From Candidatus Peregrinibacteria bacterium UBA1369 (lineage in GTDB: Bacteria; Patescibacteriota; Gracilibacteria; UBA1369): DNA of 64,000 bases. The notes below the pieces were generated by a model. The model was not told the DNA's origin. It did not search any database and saw only the letters and a program-made list of their open reading frames with translations. Positions within the stretch are counted from its first letter, which is position 1; every line of letters begins with the position of its first letter. This document shows positions 47,167-55,545 of the stretch, one piece after another. The DNA lies in contig DBRL01000013.1 in assembly GCA_002305925.1 (NCBI GenBank), forward strand, positions 12,436-76,435, written 5' to 3'. The position numbers and the translations under genes are program-made.

Positions 47167-47193
47167 ATTTTCATCAATAAATTTTTTTACGCA

Positions 47194-47664
47194 ATGAAAG
47201 CAATACTCAAGGGAGCCAGAATAACGCCAAAAAAGGCCAATCTGATCGCCGGCATGGTCCGCACCAGACCGGCCAACGAATCCCTGGAAATCCTCAAATT
47301 TACCCCCAAAAAAGCTGCGAAAATTCTGCACAAACTGCTGCTCAGTGCCGTTACCAACGCCGTCAGCAATTTCAAACAGGACGAAACCAGTCTTAGCGTC
47401 AAGGAGGTCATCGTCACCAAGGGGCCCACGCTGAAACGCGGCGTACCGGTATCCCGCGGCAGAGTTTATCCGGTGCTCAAAAGAACTTCCAACATCACTG
47501 TTATCCTCGAGGTAAAAGAAGCCGCCCCCGCCAAGAAATCAGGGGGAAAAGCCAAAAACGAAGAAACGGCAACGCCTGCGGCCGAGACTACGACAAAAGC
47601 CTCCGCCAAACCGGCTTCAAAGAACGCAACCTCCAAGACCGTCAAAAAAGTCGCCAAATCATAA
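47194..47664 (+). CDS. rplV: Ribosomal protein L22 (uL22) with disordered tail
   Basis: 156 residues. The core (about 1-108) is L22: ARITPKKANLIAGMVRTRPA and the tunnel hairpin TLKRGVPVSRGRVYPVLKRT, somewhat reduced. Residues about 110-156 form a Lys/Ala/Thr/Ser tail (AKKSGGKAKNEE, then SKTVKKVAKS), not present in typical L22 (about 110 residues). Confidence 0.96.
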   Translation: MKAILKGARITPKKANLIAGMVRTRPANESLEILKFTPKKAAKILHKLLLSAVTNAVSNFKQDETSLSVKEVIVTKGPTLKRGVPVSRGRVYPVLKRTSNITVILEVKEAAPAKKSGGKAKNEETATPAAETTTKASAKPASKNATSKTVKKVAKS

Positions 47665-47698
47665 TCTCATTAATTCCAATAAATAATCACCAGCTCTC

Positions 47699-48358
47699 AT
47701 GGGACAAAAAGTAAATCCAATCATCCAAAGAATCGGCATAATCAGAACCTGGGACTCCAAATGGTTCGCTCCCAAGAAAAAATTTGCCAAGTACTTGCAT
47801 CAGGATTTTGAAATTGAAAAAATCATCCGCAAAGAGCTGGCCGATTCCGGCATCGGAAAAATCGAAATTCAGCGCAGTGCAAACAAATTCAATATTATTA
47901 TTCACACCGCCAAACCTGGCACAATCATCGGCAAACAGGGCGCCAACGTCGACATCCTGCGCGACAAGTTGAAAAAGACTTTTAACGAAGATTTTCTAAT
48001 CAGCATCCGCGAAATCCGCAAACCCGCCATTAACGCCCGCCTGTTGGCCGAAAGCATCGCCGCCCAGATCGAAAAACGGGTTTCCTATCGCCGCGCCTGC
48101 AAAATGGGCATAGAAAGAGCCTTGGAATCGGGAGCCAAGGGGGTAAAAATTTCCGTTGCCGGACGTCTCAACGGAGTGGAAATCTCCCGCAGTGAATTTT
48201 TCGCCCAGGGCAAAATTCCCCTGCACACTTTCCGCGCCAACATCGATTACGCGATGTACCACGCCAAAACGGAATACGGAACCATTGGTGTAACCGTCTG
48301 GATTTACAAGGGAGAAATATTCAAGGGAAAAGGGCAGGAACAGAGCATCGACGAGTAG
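47699..48358 (+). CDS. rpsC: Ribosomal protein S3 (uS3)
   Basis: 219 residues. Begins GQKVNPIIQRIGI; the KH domain is near 60-105 (IIIHTAKPGTIIGKQGANVD with the GxxG loop) and the C-terminal domain has RRACKMGIERALESGAKGVK and GRLNGVEISRSEFF. It lines the mRNA entry site of the 30S. Normal length. A 79-bp spacer precedes rplP. Confidence 0.97.
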   Translation: MGQKVNPIIQRIGIIRTWDSKWFAPKKKFAKYLHQDFEIEKIIRKELADSGIGKIEIQRSANKFNIIIHTAKPGTIIGKQGANVDILRDKLKKTFNEDFLISIREIRKPAINARLLAESIAAQIEKRVSYRRACKMGIERALESGAKGVKISVAGRLNGVEISRSEFFAQGKIPLHTFRANIDYAMYHAKTEYGTIGVTVWIYKGEIFKGKGQEQSIDE

Positions 48359-48437
48359 AATCCGTAATGGCATGTTTTTGTTGACCTGCAAACAAATCAA
48401 TAGTAAATTTCACAGGCCTTAATCAAACCAGAATCAT

Positions 48438-48857
48438 ATGTTTGGACCAAAGAAAAGCAAATACAGGAAACAGCAAAGGCTGCGCGGAGGAGAACAGGGC
48501 ATCGCCACCAAAGGGTTTCGCCCGGCCTTCGGCACTCACGCACTTAAATGTCTGACTGGAGCCGAAATTTCTGCAAGACAAATTGAGGCGGCCAGGCGAG
48601 CCATGACCAGATATGTCAAAAGAGGTGGAAAGATCTGGATCCGTGTTTTCCCCCACAAGCCAATTACCCAAAAAGCTGCCGAAGTCCCCATGGGATCGGG
48701 CAAAGGCTCACTGGACTATTATGTCGCCGTAGTCAAAAAAGGCACCGTACTGTTTGAAATGGACGGAGTCGATGAAACTACCGCCAGAGAAGCGATGAGA
48801 CTAGCCGGCCAGAAACTTCCCGTTAAATGTAAATATATCAACGCTAACGAAATCTAG
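48438..48857 (+). CDS. rplP: Ribosomal protein L16 (uL16)
   Basis: 139 residues: [71 protein letters not shown] and [17 protein letters not shown]. It supports A-site tRNA binding in the 50S. Normal length. rpmC starts 5 bp after the stop. Confidence 0.97.
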   Translation: MFGPKKSKYRKQQRLRGGEQGIATKGFRPAFGTHALKCLTGAEISARQIEAARRAMTRYVKRGGKIWIRVFPHKPITQKAAEVPMGSGKGSLDYYVAVVKKGTVLFEMDGVDETTAREAMRLAGQKLPVKCKYINANEI

Positions 48858-48862
48858 CCATT

Positions 48863-49066
48863 ATGTTAACACTAGAAGACATCCGACAAATGGACCCTCA
48901 GAGCATCAATGCTGAAATCGCCAAAACGCAGCATGAATTGCTGAAAATGAAGCTGCAAACGGCATCCGGCCAATCAAAAGAAACCAGCCAGATCAAAGCG
49001 CTGCGCAAAACGATTGCCCGTCTGCAAACCGTTCAAAAAGAATTTAAACTATCAGCCAATAAATAA
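48863..49066 (+). CDS. rpmC: Ribosomal protein L29 (uL29)
   Basis: 67 residues, two helices: DIRQMDPQSINAEIAKTQHE and LRKTIARLQTVQKE. It lies next to L23 at the tunnel exit. It has normal length and its usual place between rplP and rpsQ. Confidence 0.93.
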   Translation: MLTLEDIRQMDPQSINAEIAKTQHELLKMKLQTASGQSKETSQIKALRKTIARLQTVQKEFKLSANK

Positions 49067-49074
49067 TTCCCACC

Positions 49075-49311
49075 ATGGCCAGAAGCAAAAAAGGTACGGT
49101 CGTCAGTGACAAGATGGACAAAACCATCGTTGTAGTCGTCCACACCTACAAAATACACCCCAAATACAAGAAGCGTTACCGCACCTCTCGTAAATTCTAT
49201 GCTCACGATCCGGACAACAGTCACAAAACCGGTGAGGAAGTGATAATTTATGAAACACGACCAACCAGCAAACTGAAAAGATGGACTGTCGTCGAACCGG
49301 TAAAAAACTAA
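49075..49311 (+). CDS. rpsQ: Ribosomal protein S17 (uS17)
   Basis: 78 residues, OB fold: KKGTVVSDKMDKTIVVVVHT, YKKRYRTSRKFYAHDP and GEEVIIYETRPTSKLKRW. It is a primary 16S rRNA binder. Normal length. Starts 8 bp after rpmC. Confidence 0.97.
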   Translation: MARSKKGTVVSDKMDKTIVVVVHTYKIHPKYKKRYRTSRKFYAHDPDNSHKTGEEVIIYETRPTSKLKRWTVVEPVKN

Positions 49312-49337
49312 CCTCAGCAAATTAATTTTCCCCAACT

Positions 49338-49706
49338 ATGATACAGTTAAGAACAATGGTCAACGTGGCCGACAACTCCGGCGCCAAACTAGCCCAATGC
49401 GTCAAGGTATTGGGAGGCCATCACCGTAAATATGCCGGCATCGGTGACATTGTAGTGGTAGCGATCAAAAGTGCCGCCCCCAAAGGCGCCGTCAAAAAAC
49501 ACGCCGTAGAAAAGGGTGTGGTCATCCGCTGCCGCAAGGAAACACGCCGCAAGGACGGCAGTTATATCCGCTTTGATGAAAACGCCATCGTTATTATCAA
49601 CAAGGACAAGGAACCGAAGGGAACCCGCGTTTTTGGACCGGTAGCCAGAGAACTGCGCGAAAAAGGTTTCCAGAAAATCATCAGTTTGGCTCCGGAAGTT
49701 CTTTAA
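49338..49706 (+). CDS. rplN: Ribosomal protein L14 (uL14)
   Basis: 122 residues: [57 protein letters not shown] and [20 protein letters not shown]. It forms part of the intersubunit bridge and binds L19 and the silencing factor RsfS. Normal length. Confidence 0.98.
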   Translation: MIQLRTMVNVADNSGAKLAQCVKVLGGHHRKYAGIGDIVVVAIKSAAPKGAVKKHAVEKGVVIRCRKETRRKDGSYIRFDENAIVIINKDKEPKGTRVFGPVARELREKGFQKIISLAPEVL

Positions 49707-49742
49707 TCGCAACAATCAAGCGACACATCAATCAATCACACT

Positions 49743-50099
49743 ATGAAACTAAAGGTAAACGATCAGGTTATGGTTATCGCCGGCAAGGACAAAGGAAAAA
49801 CTGGCCGCATCACCAAAATCGACCACAAGAAGAACCGCGTCACGGTTGAAAAGATCAACCTGCGCACCAAACATATCAAGAAGCGCCAGGGACAGACCGG
49901 TGAAAAAATCACCTACGAAGCTCCCCTGTCCGCCTCCAACGTCATGGCTCTCGATCCCAAAACGGGGAAACCAACCCGCATCGCCCGCAAAAAACTAGCC
50001 AGTGGTAAGAAGGAAAGGATCGCCGTCAAATCAGCGGTTTCCCTGGACAACGTCACTATCCCCGCCGCCAAGAAAGCTCCGGCCAAAAAAAGTAAATAA
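49743..50099 (+). CDS. rplX: Ribosomal protein L24 (uL24)
   Basis: 118 residues. The KOW motif is at the start (VNDQVMVIAGKDKGKTGRI), with NLRTKHIKKRQGQTGE and APLSASNVMALDPKTGKPTR following. The last about 15 residues are Lys/Ala-rich (PAAKKAPAKKSK), like other proteins of this cluster. L24 starts 50S assembly. The leader has a doubled ATCA pattern and no Shine-Dalgarno. Confidence 0.96.
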   Translation: MKLKVNDQVMVIAGKDKGKTGRITKIDHKKNRVTVEKINLRTKHIKKRQGQTGEKITYEAPLSASNVMALDPKTGKPTRIARKKLASGKKERIAVKSAVSLDNVTIPAAKKAPAKKSK

Positions 50100-50111
50100 T
50101 TTGTACCTACA

Positions 50112-50678
50112 ATGACCAAAGCACTCAGTCTCAAAGAGAAATTCCGCCAGGAAATCACCCCGGTACTCCAGAAGGAACTCGGGATCAAAAATGTCAACGC
50201 CGTCCCCAAGATGACCAAGATCATCCTCAATGTCGGTATTGGCAAGATGCTGGCCGGCGGCAAGGATTTTACCGACATCGAGAAAAACATTATGATGATT
50301 GCCGGACAAAAACCTGTTATCGCCAAATCCAAAAAAGCCATTTCCAACTTCAAATTGCGCCAGGGCATGCCGGTGGGCATACATGTTACCATGCGCGGCG
50401 ACAGAATGTATGATTTTGTTTCCAAATTCGTCAATATCGTTTTGCCCCGCACCAGAGATTTCCGCGGCATCTCACCACGCAGTTTTGACGGCAAGGGCAA
50501 CTATTCAATCGCCATCCGCGAACACACCGTTTTCCCGGAAATCAATGTTGATGACATCGTCAAACTGCACGGTATGCAAATCACCTTCGTCACCACTGCT
50601 ACCGGTAACGAACAAGGACTGGCCCTGCTCAAGGCGCTGGGATTCCCCTTCCAGGAAAAAAAGGATAAAAGCAAATAA
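50112..50678 (+). CDS. rplE: Ribosomal protein L5 (uL5)
   Basis: 188 residues: VPKMTKIILNVGIGKMLAGG, GQKPVIAKSKKAISNFKLRQ, GMPVGIHVTMRGDRMYDFVS and RDFRGISPRSFDGKGNYS. It binds 5S rRNA and contacts the P-site tRNA. Normal length. rpsN follows after 39 bp. Confidence 0.98.
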   Translation: MTKALSLKEKFRQEITPVLQKELGIKNVNAVPKMTKIILNVGIGKMLAGGKDFTDIEKNIMMIAGQKPVIAKSKKAISNFKLRQGMPVGIHVTMRGDRMYDFVSKFVNIVLPRTRDFRGISPRSFDGKGNYSIAIREHTVFPEINVDDIVKLHGMQITFVTTATGNEQGLALLKALGFPFQEKKDKSK

Positions 50679-50717
50679 TCTTTCCCCCAAATAACCCATC
50701 TAATTTAAACGCTCACA

Positions 50718-50942
50718 ATGGCAAGACTCTCACTCAAAGTACGGGCACAACAACTGAAACAGCAGCTGACCAAGGCCCTCTCCGGCGGCAAAAAGGCCAA
50801 ATATCCCACCCGCGTTTACAACCGTTGCCGCATCTGCGGACGCAAGGGCGGCTATCTACGCAAGTTCGAAATGTGCAGAATCTGCTTCCGTGAAAAAGCC
50901 AGGGAAGGCAAAATCATGGGGCTCAAAAAATCATCCTGGTAA
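50718..50942 (+). CDS. rpsN: Ribosomal protein S14 (uS14), zinc type
   Basis: 74 residues. The C-terminal half has the zinc ribbon [20 protein letters not shown] (two CxxC pairs) and ends IMGLKKSSW. Zinc-type S14 is usually 61 residues; here the N-terminus has about 13 extra residues. It binds the 30S head. Its fixed place after rplE supports the call. Confidence 0.97.
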   Translation: MARLSLKVRAQQLKQQLTKALSGGKKAKYPTRVYNRCRICGRKGGYLRKFEMCRICFREKAREGKIMGLKKSSW

Positions 50943-51040
50943 CATCCAAGGCGCCCAGCCTGACTGCGGTGCCTAATCACTCCCCGCCCATCTAAACTTT
51001 ATTTCTTCCCCACTTCAATCACACTCTCAATCACACAATT

Positions 51041-51430
51041 ATGCTTACAGATCCCATCGCCGACCTTTTAATCCGAATCAAGAACGCCGCCCGCGCCCGC
51101 AAGGGAAATCTCACGGTCCCCTACTCAAGGGTCAAGGAACAAATCCTCGCCAATCTCAAGAAAAAGAAGTTTATCGAGGATTACAGTGTGGAGACCGGCA
51201 GCCGTGAACACTGGAAAAATCTCCAGATCACACTCAGCGAGGAGCACCGTGATATTGAAACAAAAAGGGTCAGCAAGCCCGGTCAACGCATCTACCTCAA
51301 GGCCGGCGAAATCAAAAAAGTCCACGGCGGCATGGGCCTGGCCATCATCTCCACACCCAAGGGCATCATCACTGACGAGGAAGCCCGCAAAATGAATCTG
51401 GGTGGAGAAATAATTTGTGAAATATATTAA
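51041..51430 (+). CDS. rpsH: Ribosomal protein S8 (uS8)
   Basis: 129 residues: DPIADLLIRIKNAARARKG, VPYSRVKEQILANLKKKKFI, KRVSKPGQRIYLKAGEIKKV and GMGLAIISTPKGIITDEEAR. It binds the central domain of 16S rRNA and can act as translational repressor of its operon in other bacteria. The 98-bp leader is nearly free of G in its second half and repeats TCAATCACAC. Confidence 0.97.
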   Translation: MLTDPIADLLIRIKNAARARKGNLTVPYSRVKEQILANLKKKKFIEDYSVETGSREHWKNLQITLSEEHRDIETKRVSKPGQRIYLKAGEIKKVHGGMGLAIISTPKGIITDEEARKMNLGGEIICEIY

Positions 51431-51457
51431 TTTAGCAAGCCAAGTTAACCTACCAAC

Positions 51458-52009
51458 ATGTCAAGAATTGGAAAAAATCCGGTAAACGTCCCTTCGGGGG
51501 TCACGGTCACCATCAACGGCAGCACCATTTCAATCAAAGGCCCCAAAGGTGAACTGACCAGAGATTTTCATCCCAATATGAAAATCGAACTGGCCGACAA
51601 TCAACTCACCGTCACACGGCCAAACGATCTTAAACTAAACCGCTCCCTACACGGTCTGACCAGAACATTGCTCAGCAACATGGTTGAGGGCGTGACCAAA
51701 GGATACGAAAAACAGCTGGAAATCCTAGGAGTCGGTTATCGCGCCGCCATTGCCGGCAGCAAGCTAACGCTCAGTCTGGGGTTCTCCCATCCCGTCGAGT
51801 TTGCCATCCCCAAAGGCATCACCATTGAATTGGACAAGGATAAAAAGAATATCCTCATCATCAAGGGATTCGACAAAGAACTTCTCGGGGAAACCGCCGC
51901 CAATATCCGGGGCTTCCGCCCACCCGAGCCATACAAAGGCAAAGGTATCCGCTATGTCGGTGAATATGTTGCCCAAAAAGCCGGTAAGGCAGCAGGCAAA
52001 GACAAATAA
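51458..52009 (+). CDS. rplF: Ribosomal protein L6 (uL6)
   Basis: 183 residues with the two repeated L6 folds: MSRIGKNPVNVPSGVTVTI at the start and GVGYRAAIAGSKLTLSLGFS in the middle; it ends with RGFRPPEPYKGKGIRYVGE. It lies near the GTPase centre of the 50S. Normal length. rplR follows after 37 bp. Confidence 0.97.
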   Translation: MSRIGKNPVNVPSGVTVTINGSTISIKGPKGELTRDFHPNMKIELADNQLTVTRPNDLKLNRSLHGLTRTLLSNMVEGVTKGYEKQLEILGVGYRAAIAGSKLTLSLGFSHPVEFAIPKGITIELDKDKKNILIIKGFDKELLGETAANIRGFRPPEPYKGKGIRYVGEYVAQKAGKAAGKDK

Positions 52010-52046
52010 TCCCCGATCTTAAATCCGCGCAACTAAAATCACTACC

Positions 52047-52388
52047 ATGAAAAATCTCAAAGTTATTCAAAAAGAACGCCGCAAAGCCAGAGTCAAAGGA
52101 CAGCTGAAACCAAACGGCAAACTGCGCCTGGTTGCCTTCAAGAGTCTCAACTTCAATTATCTTCAACTGGTCGACGACGAAAAGGGCGCCACTCTGGCCG
52201 CCAGCTCCGACCTCAAATCAAAGAAGGGAAACAAACTGGAAAGCGCCAAGGCAGTTGGACTCGAACTGGCCAAAAAAGCCAAAGAATTAAAAATCGAAGA
52301 AGTTGTCTTTGACCGCAACGGCTACAAATACCACGGAAGAATCAAGGCTATGGCCGAAGGCGCTCGCGAGGGCGGTCTGAAGTTTTAA
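52047..52388 (+). CDS. rplR: Ribosomal protein L18 (uL18)
   Basis: 113 residues: a basic N-terminus (KERRKARVKGQLKPNGKLRL), SLNFNYLQLVDDEKGATLAA and FDRNGYKYHGRIKAMAEGAR with the C-terminal GGLKF. It binds 5S rRNA with L5. Normal length. rpsE follows after 28 bp. Confidence 0.96.
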   Translation: MKNLKVIQKERRKARVKGQLKPNGKLRLVAFKSLNFNYLQLVDDEKGATLAASSDLKSKKGNKLESAKAVGLELAKKAKELKIEEVVFDRNGYKYHGRIKAMAEGAREGGLKF

Positions 52389-52416
52389 TTAATCAACAAT
52401 TAATCTTTTAACAGTA

Positions 52417-53076
52417 ATGAAAAAAGGAAAAGCCCCAATCAGAGAAGCAAAGGAATTTGAAGAAGAGGTAATACAGATTGACCGGGTTACCAGAGTTGTA
52501 AAGGGTGGCCGCAGACTTCGCTTCCGTGCAACTGTCGTCATTGGCAACAAAAAAGGTAAAGTAGGGCTGGGCATCGGCAAGTCCACGGAGGTAACCGGCG
52601 CCATTTCCAAAGCCATTGCCCAGGCCAAGAAAGAGCTGATTGTCGTACCAATGGCCGGACAAACCATCCCCCACCGCATCCAGGTTAAATTCAAAAGCGC
52701 CAAAGTCCTGCTGATGCCCGCCATCCCCGGTACCGGAATCAAGGCCGGCGGCAGCGTGCGCAAAGTAATCGAACTCTCCGGCATCAGGGACATCATGGGC
52801 AAATGCATTGGCTCTCCCAACCGCCTCAACAACAGCCAGGCCGCCATTCTGGCCCTGACCAAACTAAAAAACATCCCTTGGCTGAAAAAGACCCCTGAAC
52901 AGGTCGTCGAAAACGAACCGGTAGCAGCCGTCCGCAAACCCTTCAGGGGAAACGACAGAAGAAACGGACCCCGCAGACCGATGCAGGGCAATCGTAAACC
53001 ACGCCCCGCCACAACTGAAACTGTCAAGAAATCCGAAACTCCGGCCCCTCAAAAAAACGCGGAAGATCAAAAATAA
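52417..53076 (+). CDS. rpsE: Ribosomal protein S5 (uS5) with long C-terminal tail
   Basis: 219 residues against about 167 in E. coli. Core: EEVIQIDRVTRVVKGGRRLR, VVIGNKKGKVGLGIGKSTEV, PHRIQVKFKSAKVLLMPAIP and GIKAGGSVRKVIELSGIRDI. It takes part in mRNA helicase activity and accuracy of the 30S. The last about 50 residues are Arg/Pro/Asn-rich and disordered (KPFRGNDRRNGPRRPMQGNR). In most bacteria rpmD (L30) comes next; here rplO does. Confidence 0.97.
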   Translation: MKKGKAPIREAKEFEEEVIQIDRVTRVVKGGRRLRFRATVVIGNKKGKVGLGIGKSTEVTGAISKAIAQAKKELIVVPMAGQTIPHRIQVKFKSAKVLLMPAIPGTGIKAGGSVRKVIELSGIRDIMGKCIGSPNRLNNSQAAILALTKLKNIPWLKKTPEQVVENEPVAAVRKPFRGNDRRNGPRRPMQGNRKPRPATTETVKKSETPAPQKNAEDQK

Positions 53077-53110
53077 TCACGACTCCACACTACTATAATC
53101 AACCATCGAC

Positions 53111-53602
53111 ATGGACGCATTGCTTAATTTAAAAAGGAACAAAGGAGCCCGCCAAAGCAAAAAACGACTTGGACGGGGCAACGGTTCGGGACTGGGTACC
53201 TACTCGGGTCGGGGCGGCAACGGCCAAACGGCGCGCACCGGAGGCAACATCAAGCCCGGCTTCGCCGGTGGCCAGACTCCGCTCTATCGACAAATGCCCA
53301 AATATCGCGGCTTCAACAACCCCAACCGCGTCACTTTCCAGGTAGTTAACGTCTCCGACCTCGACCGCTTTGAAGACGGCAGCGAAATCAACGCACAAAC
53401 CCTGCTGGAAAAGAAACTGATTTCTTCACTCAACAAACCGGTCAAAATTCTCGGCAACGGAGAACTGTCCAAGAAACTGAACGTTACCGTGGAAAGAGTT
53501 TCCTCCAGCGCCCGCGAAAAAATCGAGAAAGCCAAGGGTTCGGTGACCGAATTGACCGCTCCAACCGCAGCACCTACAAACGATACCGAAAAAAGTGCCT
53601 AA
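53111..53602 (+). CDS. rplO: Ribosomal protein L15 (uL15)
   Basis: 163 residues. The N-terminal half is the Gly-rich extension into 23S rRNA (KKRLGRGNGSGLGTYSGRGG, TARTGGNIKPGFAGGQTPLY); then FNNPNRVTFQVVNVSDLDRF. The end (about 145-163) is a short disordered Thr/Ala tail. It follows rpsE by 34 bp with no room for an L30 gene. Confidence 0.97.
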   Translation: MDALLNLKRNKGARQSKKRLGRGNGSGLGTYSGRGGNGQTARTGGNIKPGFAGGQTPLYRQMPKYRGFNNPNRVTFQVVNVSDLDRFEDGSEINAQTLLEKKLISSLNKPVKILGNGELSKKLNVTVERVSSSAREKIEKAKGSVTELTAPTAAPTNDTEKSA

Positions 53603-53631
53603 CCAGTTGATCAATTATTATTATTGCTCCA

Positions 53632-54930
53632 ATGTTTAAACAGCTAAAACAAATTTGGAATTCCCGGGACCTGCGCAATAAAATCCTGTTCACGCTTGGC
53701 ATCATCCTTATCGTCAGATTATTGGCACAGATTTCCATTCCCGGCTCCGATACCGCCGTCATCCGTGGTATTTTTCAACAAAACCAGCTTCTGGGGGCAT
53801 TCAGCCTACTCACCGGCGGCAGCGCCGAAAACTTCTCCATTATTCTGATGGGACTTTCCCCCTATATCAACGCCTCAATTATCATCCAGCTGCTCACCGT
53901 CATAGTACCGAAGCTGGAAAGCCTCTCCAAGGAGGGTGAACAGGGCCGCCGCAAACTGAATCAATATACGCGCTGGCTGACTATTCCCATTGCCTTCGTC
54001 CAGTCCTACGGCATGATTGCCATTTTGAATTCCCAGGCCAACGCTCCCATTATCCCCAACATCGCCAGTCCGACCGTGATCATACCGATCATGATTACCA
54101 TCACTACCGGTACGGTTCTGATCATGTGGCTGGGTGAACTGATCACCGAACGCGGCATCGGCAATGGCATTTCACTGCTGATTTTTGCCGGTATCATGTC
54201 CGCCATCCCAACCGCCATCGGCCAAAATCTCACACTGGCACAACAAAGCAACGAGTTTCTGATTCCCTTCGTGATTGAAATTCTCGCCACGGTAATTCTG
54301 ACCATCGTCGTCATTGTTATCGCCGAAGCCGAAAGAAGAATTCCCGTGCTCTATGCCAATCGCGGCGTGCGGGGCGGCGGTGAGAAGTCCAATCTGCCGA
54401 TCAAAATCAATCAGGCCGGTATGATTCCGATCATTTTCGCCCTTTCCGTGGTAAGCATGCCCGGAATAATCGCCCAATTCATGCGCAACTCTACCAATGA
54501 TACCATCCGGCAAATTGCCGATTTCATGATTTCCAACTTCACCGTCAATTCGGCCATCTATCTGCTCACCTATTTCCTGCTGATCGTCGCCTTTACATTT
54601 TTCTACGTCAGCATCACCTTCAATCCCCATCAGGTCGCCGAAAACATCCAGAAACGCGGCGGTTATGTGCCTGGAATCAGGCCGGGACGGCAAACGGAGC
54701 AGCACCTGGGCGAGGTATCAAATCACCTCAATCTCTGGGGCGGCCTCTTTATTGCCATCATCGCCATTTCCCCGAATATCATCCAATCGATTACCGGAGC
54801 TTTTTCCATGGGTAGCGTGGCCTCAATCATCAGCGGAGCAGGAATGATCATCATCGTCAGCGTTGTGCTGGAGGTGATCAGGCAAATCAATGCCCAGCTG
54901 GTAATGCACGACTACAACAAGCTTTACTAA
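53632..54930 (+). CDS. secY: Protein translocase subunit SecY
   Basis: 432 residues with ten membrane helices. Signatures: SIPGSDTAVIRGIF near helix 1, MGLSPYINASIIIQLLTVI (helix 2 and plug region), EGEQGRRKLNQYTRWLT, ERGIGNGISLLIFAGI and NRGVRGGGEKSNLPIKINQA. It forms the pore for secreted and membrane proteins with SecE/SecG. Normal length; adk follows after 17 bp, the standard spc-operon end. Confidence 0.98.
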   Translation: MFKQLKQIWNSRDLRNKILFTLGIILIVRLLAQISIPGSDTAVIRGIFQQNQLLGAFSLLTGGSAENFSIILMGLSPYINASIIIQLLTVIVPKLESLSKEGEQGRRKLNQYTRWLTIPIAFVQSYGMIAILNSQANAPIIPNIASPTVIIPIMITITTGTVLIMWLGELITERGIGNGISLLIFAGIMSAIPTAIGQNLTLAQQSNEFLIPFVIEILATVILTIVVIVIAEAERRIPVLYANRGVRGGGEKSNLPIKINQAGMIPIIFALSVVSMPGIIAQFMRNSTNDTIRQIADFMISNFTVNSAIYLLTYFLLIVAFTFFYVSITFNPHQVAENIQKRGGYVPGIRPGRQTEQHLGEVSNHLNLWGGLFIAIIAISPNIIQSITGAFSMGSVASIISGAGMIIIVSVVLEVIRQINAQLVMHDYNKLY

Positions 54931-54947
54931 AAAATCAAAAAAAGAGC

Positions 54948-55520
54948 ATGAACATTGTGCTTCTGGGGATACAGGGTTCCGGCAAAGGAACCCAGGCTGA
55001 AATCATGGCCAAGCGTTATAATTTGGTGATATTCGAGATGGGACAGGTCTTTCGTCGCCTGGCGGAGGAAGACAGCAAACTCGGAAAGAAGATCAAAAGC
55101 ATTGTCGAACACGGCAAATTGGTCCCCGCCAAAATCGTCGTACAGGTACTGAAGGACTTCCTCGACAAAACAGCTCCCGACCAGCCAATTATTTTTGACG
55201 GCGTACCGCGCAATCAGGAGCAACAAAGAGCTTTCAACCTGTTGATGTCACGCCGTAAACGCCACTTTAGAGTCGTCAACATTGACATTCCTGAAGAGGA
55301 AACCATCAAAAGACTGGTTAAACGCATGCGCCATGACGATACTCCCGAAATCATCAGACAACGAATCCGCATTTTTCAGAAAAACACCAAACCCGTCATC
55401 GAAAAATACCGCGCCAAAAAGCTGGTCACCAACATCAACGGCGATCAAAGCATCGAGGATGTCGCCGCCGAAATTCACCGCCATCTGGACAGTTATTTCC
55501 TAAAAAACCACCGCAATTAA
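54948..55520 (+). CDS. adk: Adenylate kinase, short LID form
   Basis: 190 residues. It balances ATP + AMP with 2 ADP. P-loop GIQGSGKGT (about 7-15); FEMGQVFRRL replaces the usual STGDMLR; FDGVPRN (about 84-90) is the AMP-binding DG-PR motif. The LID is cut down: KRLVKRMRHDDTPEIIRQR joins the core strands directly, lacking the 30-residue zinc or hydrogen-bonded LID of long forms. Short forms can be less strict for the base. It lies between secY and map. Confidence 0.93.
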   Translation: MNIVLLGIQGSGKGTQAEIMAKRYNLVIFEMGQVFRRLAEEDSKLGKKIKSIVEHGKLVPAKIVVQVLKDFLDKTAPDQPIIFDGVPRNQEQQRAFNLLMSRRKRHFRVVNIDIPEEETIKRLVKRMRHDDTPEIIRQRIRIFQKNTKPVIEKYRAKKLVTNINGDQSIEDVAAEIHRHLDSYFLKNHRN

Positions 55521-55545
55521 ATACTGGCAGGAGGGTGAATACCGC

